In this document: in pieces, positions 58,701 to 64,000 of the stretch
How positions within the stretch are numbered: position 1 is the first letter of the stretch
Layout: each line of letters begins with the position of its first letter
From: Telmatactis stephensoni
Taxonomy: Eukaryota; Cnidaria; Anthozoa; Actiniaria; Isophelliidae
Direction of reading: 5' to 3'
Assembly (NCBI GenBank): GCA_029948255.1
Contig: JALIZF010001538.1
Coordinates: 186,001-250,000, forward strand
Length of the DNA stretch: 64,000 nucleotides
The notes under the pieces: generated by a model
Told to the model about the DNA's origin: nothing
Database searches by the model: none
The model's input: only the letters and a program-made list of their open reading frames with translations
Program-made: the position numbers and the translations under genes

Positions 58701-61700
58701 CTGCATTAAAAGTTGGTGCAATGAAAATGATAGCAAAAATGCAGTGAGTTTTTGAAAATTGTTTAAAAACCTGCGACATGTACAAATAGTAGCTGCGCGC
58801 AATGTTACGCTACACCAACTTTTAATGCAACAATTTTGAAGTAAAAGCGTCATCCTGTGTAACGCTACAGTTAGTCACCTTAACTTAACACGTCCCTGTT
58901 ACTTAAGACGTTTATCAATTGTTAATCATCATTAATAACATGATTTCTTACCCTGGCTGTGAAGGAGGTCTTTCAAGGTACAATCTAAAGAACCTTTGCC
59001 AGATAAGTGGTAGAAGAGGATGATCCATAGCTGTAGCCAAGGCCTGGTTAGCCCAGCGGTAAATACACAAACGAGATGGTTGAGGAGACCATGTGAGCTT
59101 CATCACTTTGCTTACTTTCTAATTTATAAAAGAAAAACACACATTTCAGATAGAAGATTACAGTGTTTTCTATTCTGAAGTAGACAGCACTAAATTTAAA
59201 TAGCTGGCACTTGCAAACCGAGTACCCGAGCCGATGACACAACAGACGAGAAACTGGTCTCGATTTCAAATTAGAATCATTCTCATAGACTTACAAACAC
59301 AAGTAATGCCAATAAGTGTCACCACTGATTTGGGCTGATAGCTCAGTTGGTAGAGAATCGGGTTAGAACTCCGAAGGTCATAGGTTCAAATCCCACTCAG
59401 CCCAGAAGTTTTCTAATCAACTAGTAAGTAAGAATTCTGGGTTCGAGTGACAATGATTGGCATTACCTGTGTTTGAATGTCACATTACAGGATAATAGGA
59501 TAATGTAATTTGTACAGCTGGAGATTGAGACACCAATAATCGGCATAGACGCTGGCCGTCGATGCTTCTGCGGAACAGGCTGTTGCATGAAGATTGGATA
59601 TAACTATTTACTGGAAACATCCTTATCCAGAGCTTCCTGTGACAATGCAAATAGCCGAGGGGAAGAGAGAAAAACTGAAGGAGTCAGTTGCCAACTCCTC
59701 TTTATCTTTCCCCCTCTCTGTCTCCAGTTTTCCCTCTTCTTCTGTTACCACAGGGTACACAATAAAAGAGTTGCCTTCCGAGGCAGTTAATCTACAGCAA
59801 AACACCATCATTTGTATTCCACTGGATAAAGATTTATCCTTTGGATAACGCATTTTACTCTTTGTGCAACCGAGCTCAGGGGTGGGCTTCCTGTGACATA
59901 TAAACCACAGGAAGCCCACCAGACTAGCTTACCCTTAGAGCATAGTCAGTACTAATATCTGGATCCTCTATGAGTACTTTAGCTATTTGTACTCTAAGAC
60001 TAGCGTTTTCCTCCATTTGGTCTTCAGTGCATAAGACATAAAAGGCATAGTAGCTGTAGTCAGGTGACGGCTGAGGATCAAACAAAATAACATCTTAAAA
60101 AAACAATAACAGCTATATGTGTTAAAAAAAAACTTGTAATTTATTGTACAAAAAAATGAAATGTAAAATATCAGCAAATGTAAACAAAAGATTTAGATTA
60201 AAAAAAAAAAAAACAATAACAGCGATAATGTTAGTAATGATGATGATGATGATATTTTGATGACAACTCAAGTTAGTAAAAGTATTCGTAATTTATTGTA
60301 CAAAAAAATGAAATGTAAAATATCAACAAATGTAAACAAAAGATTTAGATTTAAAAAAAAACAATAACAGCGATAATGTTAGTAGTGATGATGATGATGA
60401 TATTTTGATGACAACTCAAGTTAGTAAAAGTAATATAATAATAATAATAATAATAATATTTATTACTTATATAGCGCAAATTAGCATCTAAATGTGATCA
60501 AAAGTATTCGTTAATAACCTAAAGGAACAGAACACGTTGCAACTTTCATGTAAATTTTTATGTTATGCTACCTGCAACAGTAACTTGCCCCCCCGGCATA
60601 CATTTCTTTGTAAATATCGACAATTTTGGGCTTTCATATTTCCGAGAGTTTGCAAACGGATTGTTATGAAACTTCGCACATTTATTAAATTCAGTACAAT
60701 AAATCAATTTTCAAGACTGCTTAATAATAATAATAATAATAAATGGTTCTTCAAAGCGCATCATACAAAAGTCTCGATGCTCTTTACATTAGGCCAGATA
60801 GAATTACAGATTCTTGAAGTTTAACGAAATACCATTAGATTATGCGTTCCTGATAAACAGGAATGTTTTCAGTTGAGATTTAAAGGAAGCCAGAGAGATA
60901 GCATGTTCCACAGTGTCCGGTAGATTGTTCCAAAGGGAAGGTGCAGCCAGTGAAAAGGATCTTTTGCCAAAGGTAGAAGTTCTTGAACCTGGTTCTTCGA
61001 GAAGAAGCTTTGAAGAGGAACGCAGTAACACAGGGACTAAAGTTCCAACGTTTTTACAATCCTACAAATTCTACTTTGTCAATATCATTAATGACACATG
61101 TACCTTAATATCCCATAGCAAAGGTGGACCAGTAGAGCTTGGACTAACCAACGACCACAAAGATGATAATAAACCTTGGCTATCAGACTCCTTGAGTAAC
61201 AGTCTTGTAAGCAGTCAATTAGTTGTGTCTTCACTGCAGCAAGCCCTCCTTCTGTTTTGAGGGATGCTTTAAGTAGGACTATCCAGTAGATACTGAATAC
61301 TCCCATCTCTATACAATACACAACGTACAAACGTAAATTTACAAGTGAGCTCTTCTCGCCCCTTGCGTGACTATTTTATATTATATAATCGAACAGGAAC
61401 AAAAATATAATAACACGTTGCCCTCCAACGAACGTTTCTAATACAAAAAGCACAAACTTCGACCGCCCATAACTTTGGCCACTACCTCAAAATTTCAATT
61501 TTTGCTAACTTTGGTGTGCTCTTTCTTAGGTAGACTTACTTGTACCAGTTTGGTAGCGAACACAAAGCTTTTATCCAGAATTCTATAACACTGATTGGAC
61601 CAGGAGAACCACGGAAATGTGACTTCTCGATATGACTCTGGTTAAATAAAGAAAGGAGTTGGTTCATTAATCATCTAATCTACAAACGTTATTCGGATAG

Positions 61701-63586
61701 TATTTATTTAGCCAATGAAACTAGAGGACAACAAACAAAGATAACAACAAACAAACAAACAAACAAACAAACAAACAAAAACAACAGAGGTCCCAGTTAC
61801 ATGAAGGTAGATAGCCCTATCCAACCTTTATGCAACTAGGACAGACAGACAGCCAGACTTCTAACACCACAAAGATTCAGGATCAGTTTACTGTCAAATT
61901 GCAACAGATGGAAACAGAACCTGTACTTCGAAGGCTGTATTTGACACATACAGTTTTCAGTACTTTGTCAACAACCAAGAAATCACAAGAGTCCTTTTAT
62001 ATTTTCATCCATACCTGTATTATTCCAGAAATTCTCCCACTGTATTCCCCAGCTGATGGATAAAGCAATAGTTTTTCAGCATAGTATGCACTCTCACCAT
62101 CCAATTGACAAAGACGGATGAAGAATTTTAGTGAATCTTTGAGAAAGAATAATCAGAATTGGTTAGTACATCTAAGATGTAAGTTTTTCTACAACATATT
62201 TCAACATCAGTAACACTAATGATCACACTAATAATGAAGATAGAGATGGTGATGGTTGTTACGATGATAATGATGATGGTGATGATGATGATGGTGATGA
62301 TGATGTGGATATCATGATGATGACACTGATAGTGATGATGAATGATGACTGATAATGACAGTAGATATCAATGGTCATCCTAACCTGTTGTCATCCACCA
62401 GTTTGTCTGGACAAGATAAAAAACATTGGAAGGCAACTGTAGATGATTCTAAGCACAGCATCAAAGCACTTCTCATTTAGAATGATTGACAACTGATCTA
62501 GTCCATGACTGATGAACATATCGGTGCTAAACAAAAAAGTTGAATGAGTGTATTACAAATATATCACTATCTCACCCAAGGAGATAATTAAAGTATAGCG
62601 AATCTAATAAAATGTGGAATACTAATGTTAGTAACAATAAGAGATGGTTGTCAGAAGAATTTTGACCAGGCAGCACTGTCATGTGATCTTTAGCAGTTGA
62701 GGACATGTTAGTTACGATGCAGTCTTCATTCTCAGAGCCTGTTTTTGTTGTTGTTACAATTGTTACTGAAAATTTCACATCAGGGTTCAGAGACACTTTA
62801 ATCCACTACTGCAAGGCTTTGATATGTCTGTGCTCAGTGCAGTTTTTAGTGATATGAAATCAGTTCAATGTGGATGATGACACCTGTGGCATTACTTACT
62901 TGCATCCAGTTAATGACATAGCAATAGAAACATAACATCCAAGTGGCCCATTAGCTTTAATTGCATTGACAACATTCACCAAAGCCTTTTCAGTGTATAA
63001 ATCAAGTGGTTCATCAGATGACAAAGCTGCTGTTTGACCTGCAAACCCTGTGGCTTCTTCACCTAAAACAACATATTCCGTTTACTTTCACTGTATTGAT
63101 TTTCATAATTTTTTTCCCATGAAATCAGCCTGACTTTTTTTTATGTCCAGCTATATATTGATATTTTGGCAAAAGAAAACCATTGAAAACCTTTTAGACA
63201 TTCAAGAAAACTTGGAAAAAAGGTTGGTCAGGAAAGTCACTTATTAAACCATTTTCATATAGGCACCTCCTGAATTAGTGTTTAGATCAAAAGAAGGACA
63301 AGCTGAGACCTCTATAAAATGGACACTTCTTCATAATTATATATCTATGGACACTTTCCTTTGGCCCTTTGGTGTCTGCTTTAAAGAGTTCCCACAGTAC
63401 ATAACATTTCTAACCTTGTCTTCCGTGAACAGCATGACTTCTACTTCTAAACCCCATAGCAGGTGTAGGTAAATCATTGTCATGCAGACGTAGCAGCAAC
63501 ATCATCTCCCACAACCAATCAGCAAAAACTTGTTCATGATTTTGTTGCATAAGACGACTGTATGATGATGCAGCAATCAGTGTCAC
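40651..63586 (-). CDS. EPG5: EPG5 (ectopic P-granules protein 5 homologue), 3' part, 37 exons, 5' end outside window
   Basis: EPG5 is a large cytosolic RAB7 effector that tethers autophagosomes to late endosomes and lysosomes and promotes SNARE assembly. Exons in order: 63415-63586, 62900-63062, 62385-62526, 62015-62136, 61540-61637, 61104-61292, 59933-60070, 58952-59118, 58177-58398, 57493-57616, 56939-57095, 55579-55750, 54969-55059, 54335-54412, 53776-53918, 53430-53476, 53241-53362, 50287-50472, 49528-49659, 49074-49155, 48540-48670, 47734-47920, 47348-47423, 47024-47127, 46576-46745, 46033-46092, 45035-45120, 44533-44629, 43707-43771, about 43551-43574, 43399-43462, 42939-43086, 42388-42741, 42089-42221, 41393-41602, 41068-41173, 40651-40890. 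Phases chain to 1,667 residues plus stop if one missing base is allowed in each of two exons. Matches to human EPG5 are recalled, e.g. GAIGFGRKS, RWANQALATAMDHPLLPLIW and EFW-ALCS-LPNWY. Human EPG5 is about 2,580 residues, so roughly the last 60 percent is here. Confidence 0.9.
43132..43276. repeat. GGAA microsatellite, about 36 units
   Basis: Nearly perfect (GGAA)n in an EPG5 intron. Tandem GGAA is also the core ETS-factor site. Confidence 0.95.
44335..44456. mobile_element. Short palindromic MITE, about 120 bp
   Basis: GTAAGTACTTGGTGTAT at the left and ATACACCAAGTACTTAC at the right, with inner inverted GCAACACCAAGTGTATCAA. In an EPG5 intron. One arm happens to contain a donor-like GTAAGT. 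Confidence 0.7.
45268..45688. mobile_element. MITE, AGGCGCTGTTACAC family (421 bp)
   Basis: TIR of about 45 bp: AGGCGCTGTTACACTGTGCA then ATTTTCTCAGCAACTTGTCT and its inverse at the other end (GCACAGTGTAACAGCGCCT). The interior repeats the CAACTTG..TTGCACAGTGTAAC word. The flanks ATTG and TTAG could be a decayed 3-bp TTA-type duplication. Confidence 0.72.
46033..50472 (-). CDS. EPG5: EPG5 exons 50.5-46.0 kb
   Basis: Nine exons. 50287-50472 reads SITMLLVPFFSPNDNPSRFT..LAFSLLTK, 49528-49659 FDLKKWLSSSSSSLIERSGL, 49074-49155 FNFPEQYSDTLRLLFE, 48540-48670 LDVWEQFLFCIGCVLNQDSD, 47734-47920 IMETLDWLTKYFSNQRAELG, 47024-47127 ASDMVALFTDTMSCLHLYFP, 46576-46745 VHHSKFFTLPWNQFHPTPDN. The acceptor of 46576-46745 was set at TTTTTCTAG/TTTATCAG by phase. 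It sits at the end of a tandem array of near-copies of this splice junction. The 3' end of exon 47734-47920 has a partial duplicate at 47589-47634. Confidence 0.85.
46735..46925. repeat. 41-bp tandem repeat made of splice-acceptor and exon-start copies
   Basis: On the minus strand: (T)TTCTCAG/AGTAGTTCAAACCTGATAAAC and TTGTTTTTC, repeated about five times, running into the real exon start (AGTAGTTCCAGCCTGATGAA). See findings. Confidence 0.8.
47520..47700. repeat. CAT microsatellite around a duplicated exon end
   Basis: Two CAT/ATC blocks (47529-47587 and 47637-47700) with a 46-bp exon-like island between them. Confidence 0.9.
48190..48452. mobile_element. Diverged relative of the AGGCGCTGTTACAC MITE
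   Basis: Starts AGGCGTTGTTACACGTACGC and shares GCAACTGGTCTCGCAAT and TTGTTTCGCAACGCCATTGC with 45268-45688. Right end decayed (AAATTGCACCATGTGTACC). Confidence 0.55.
48757..48893. mobile_element. TA-flanked GC-rich MITE, diverged copy
   Basis: Shares ACGCACGGTCACGACAC, ACAGGAATTTCGAATC and GGCGCGGTCCGTTTCACAC with the copy at 50545-50690. Intronic in EPG5. Confidence 0.6.
49378..49484. repeat. GAC/AAC/CAC triplet microsatellite
   Basis: Compound triplet repeat in an EPG5 intron; translates as poly-Asp, Asn and Thr but is not part of the exon. Confidence 0.9.
50124..50285. repeat. 34-bp tandem repeat, about 5 copies
   Basis: Unit GTGACATGTAACGCAATCAT then TCACGAGACCTATC. It abuts the donor site of EPG5 exon 50287-50472, so the repeat reaches the first intronic bases. 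Confidence 0.85.
50545..50690. mobile_element. TA-flanked GC-rich MITE, complete copy (146 bp)
   Basis: TIR is TAGAGCAGATTTCGTAT with the inverse at the other end; the outer TA dinucleotides fit a Tc1/mariner-type TA duplication. The inner part is rich in CCGTGCCGTGACCGTGCGG-like words. It lies just upstream of EPG5 exon 50287-50472. Confidence 0.7.
50705..51655. repeat. 95-bp tandem array, about 10 copies
   Basis: Unit with GTGTATAAAGATACAACAGG, GAATGAAAATCTGTAACACC and GTATGAAACTAGTGAGTGAA. Starts of units fall at about 50741, 50836, 50931 and so on. Frames across it are not genes because 95 is not a multiple of three. Confidence 0.9.
51836..52215. repeat. Direct tandem duplication, about 200-bp period
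   Basis: TTACTTAATTAAAAACTCCT to AAGTAAAAAGAAATCTAC occurs at 51836-52025 and again at 52040-52215, with small deletions in the second copy. Confidence 0.85.
52635..52905. repeat. TCTG / CTTT / CTTC compound microsatellite
   Basis: (TCTG)n, then (CTTT)n, then (CTTC)n, then (TCTG)n. Pyrimidine-rich on plus, in the largest EPG5 intron seen here (50473-53240). Confidence 0.95.
53241..60070 (-). CDS. EPG5: EPG5 exons 60.1-53.2 kb
   Basis: Eleven exons. The most telling are 58952-59118 (RLCIYRWANQALATAMDHPL), 58177-58398 (GYRYFDSQADVSLLKKMKQR and a Glu/Asp-rich linker), 57493-57616 (LWLDEPRLHDPTLYLPSLP), 56939-57095 (WELRETVGKWMKYAYGKKQR), and 55579-55750 with a proline-rich patch (HQPPRPPPPVVMIKSP). 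A 47-bp micro-exon at 53430-53476 (VLVKKAQITEERNIK) was found because the phases of its neighbours did not join without it. Exon 53241-53362 ends LQFFSSCIEILGK, matching the conserved FFTSCIEILGQ stretch. Confidence 0.85.
53585..53755. repeat. Purine-rich GGGA/GGAA tract
   Basis: About 170 bp of A/G only with GGGAGGGA runs, ending 20 bp from the donor of EPG5 exon 53776-53918. Reverse frames (poly-Pro/Ser/Leu) are not genes. Confidence 0.9.
54207..54322. mobile_element. Partial relative of the 56.3-kb MITE
   Basis: Begins TATACACCAATTTCCATATA and CAGTGGTCACACACAAAGTA; an inner inverted pair GAGGCTCCAGGGTACA/TGTGTACCCGTGGAGCCTC is present. It ends 13 bp from EPG5 exon 54335-54412. Confidence 0.55.
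55848..56050. repeat. About 65-bp tandem repeat, three copies
   Basis: Units with GTTCGAGATAGCGGGGGTTC, GAGATAACCGATA and AATGACTCAAGGG. Confidence 0.75.
56335..56508. mobile_element. MITE with TIR CACCAATTTCCATACATCGG
   Basis: The left TIR runs on through TTCAGTGG-TCACACACAAAGC; the right end has the inverse (GCTTTGTGTTTGGTCAGTGA, CCGATGTATGGAAACTGGTG). A related half-copy lies at 54210-54320. Both are in EPG5 introns. Confidence 0.7.
57211..57463. mobile_element. Inverted-ended element with CGCCTAAGAT-type tandem repeats
   Basis: Left end GGCCTACTCCGTGCCCTAAA, right end TTTTAGGGCTCGGGGTGGGCC. The interior is a degenerate array of 10-11 bp words such as CGCCTAAGAT, CGCCCAAGAT and CGCTCAATAT. 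A relative with the same left end lies at about 14683-14850. Confidence 0.65.
59332..59403 (+). mobile_element. tRNA-like sequence inside a small TIR element (59283-59482)
   Basis: 72 nt with acceptor stem GGGCTGA/TCAGCCC, D-arm AGCTCAGTTGGTAGAG and T-arm GGTTCAAATCC. The anticodon stem TCGGG/TCCGA has loop TTAGAAC. Flanks are inverted: ACTTACAAACACAAGTAATG on the left and GGCATTACCTGTGTTTGAAT on the right. Near-copies at 21835-21895 and 22278-22354 argue for a dispersed tRNA-derived repeat rather than a housekeeping tRNA. Confidence 0.65.
60133..60432. repeat. Tandem duplication, about 150-bp unit, two copies
   Basis: Unit starts TGTAATTTATTGTACAAAAA, includes ATGATGATGATGATATTTTG and ends AGTTAGTAAAAGTA. 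Nearly identical copies next to the LINE tail. Confidence 0.85.
60423..61056 (-). mobile_element. 5'-truncated LINE, last part of reverse-transcriptase ORF plus 3' UTR and TAA tail
   Basis: On the minus strand from about 61056 the frame reads VGTLVPVLLRSSSKLLLEEP, then GKRSFSLAAPSLWNNLPDTV and SFKSQLKTFLFIRNA-stop. The pattern SFS-AAP-LWN-LP ... FK--LKTFLF is the well-known C terminus of many animal non-LTR retrotransposons. TTA-type simple repeats lie at 60722-60743 and 60425-60460, the latter next to TATATAGCGCAAATTAGC, a typical LINE tail. The truncation point lies about 50 bp from an EPG5 splice donor (61104). Confidence 0.7.
61104..63586 (-). CDS. EPG5: EPG5 exons 63.6-61.1 kb (first six visible exons), two with single-base deletions
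   Basis: Encodes VTLIAASSYSRLMQQNHEQV..WLWEMMLLLRLHDND, then GEEATGFAGQTAALSSDEPL with ANGPLGCYVSIAMSLTGC, FIRLCQLDGESAYYAEKLLL, and HFRGSPGPISVIEFWIKALC. Each aligns by eye with the helical-repeat middle of vertebrate EPG5. Exon 62385-62526 needs one more T on the coding strand (poly-A run 62418-62423 on plus). Exon 61104-61292 changes frame near 61185-61200, going from VKTQLIDCLQDC to GLLSSLWSLVSPSSTGPPLL. In both cases restoring one base makes exon phases match their neighbours. No upstream exon is visible between 63587 and 64000. Confidence 0.82.
61746..61778. repeat. AAAC microsatellite
   Basis: (AAAC)n, about eight units. Confidence 0.9.
62236..62345. repeat. GATGAT microsatellite, imperfect
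   Basis: GAT/GGT triplets in an EPG5 intron. Confidence 0.85.
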
Positions 63587-64000
63587 CTGTGGATGCATTT
63601 GAAAAATGAGTGTATGGACATGTGAAAGTGGGCAATGTTAGATGACAGGATCCATTTTACATTCAAGCAGTTAAATTCATATGATTGTGGAAATGACATG
63701 AACATGGACTCAAACCCAGTTCTGGACCACAGCTGTGAATGGTCAGCGCTTTCACACTTGGCCAACCATGCCATACTTGTCAAGTTGCCTTTTAACTGAT
63801 TTCCATCTACATGAAGAAATCTTTACCTAGACAAGTTTTCCTTGTCACAAGGCAATTTGACAACTGAGAAAAAATGGCAATTTTTTCATATCAAGGAAGT
63901 GTGTCAAGGAAAACTTGCTCATGTCCTGATGCAGTTTAAAGATTAAAATATACCATAATTATATATGCATGCTCGGTACTCTGTTATATACCTGTTGTAT

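Overview
This window is animal nuclear DNA, most likely from an anthozoan cnidarian such as a stony coral or sea anemone. Genes are split into many small exons with standard GT/AG splice sites. Introns and spacers are AT-rich and full of short inverted-repeat transposons, tRNA-like SINEs, truncated LINEs and microsatellites. The cnidarian placement is an inference from gene and repeat style; no species is claimed.

Two large genes, both on the minus strand, dominate. The first (2019-20302, possibly with a leader exon at 23739-23774) encodes a polycystin-1/PKD1L/PKDREJ-type receptor-channel. It has a signal peptide, a Thr-rich mucin-like stretch, an SEA domain, REJ and GAIN regions, a GPS autoproteolysis site, a first membrane helix, a PLAT domain, five more helices, a polycystin (TOP) domain, five channel helices and an acidic tail. 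I resolved 19 coding exons whose splice phases chain together. They add up to about 2,622 residues once two single-base indels are allowed for.

The second (40651-63586 and beyond the right edge) is the 3' part of EPG5, the autophagy tether and RAB7 effector. I resolved 37 exons encoding about the last 1,667 residues, ending in a natural stop. Two single-base indels are needed here as well. The four indels lie in otherwise intact, conserved exons of two unrelated genes, at least one in a homopolymer. That pattern looks more like residual assembly error than decay, but it needs checking.

Region by region: 1-2018 holds a direct repeat pair and a MITE downstream of the polycystin gene. Within 2-20 kb is the polycystin gene. 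Its first coding intron carries a 1.4 kb near-perfect palindrome with eight CRE octamers, directly followed by a 2.4 kb element with TIRs and a 4-bp target duplication that contains two 504-bp direct repeats. The spacer from 20 to 40 kb has no convincing host gene. It holds tRNA-like elements, a 5'-truncated retrotransposon ORF with a frameshift, several tandem repeats, SINE and MITE copies and two hairpin-GAAAC motifs. The span from 40 to 64 kb is EPG5, with introns carrying microsatellites, a 95-bp satellite-like array, MITEs, a LINE tail and small duplications of exon ends and splice sites.

No CRISPR array, bacterial operon, rRNA or clear immune or defence system was seen. The least explained structures are the palindrome/composite pair in the polycystin intron and the splice-site duplications in EPG5.
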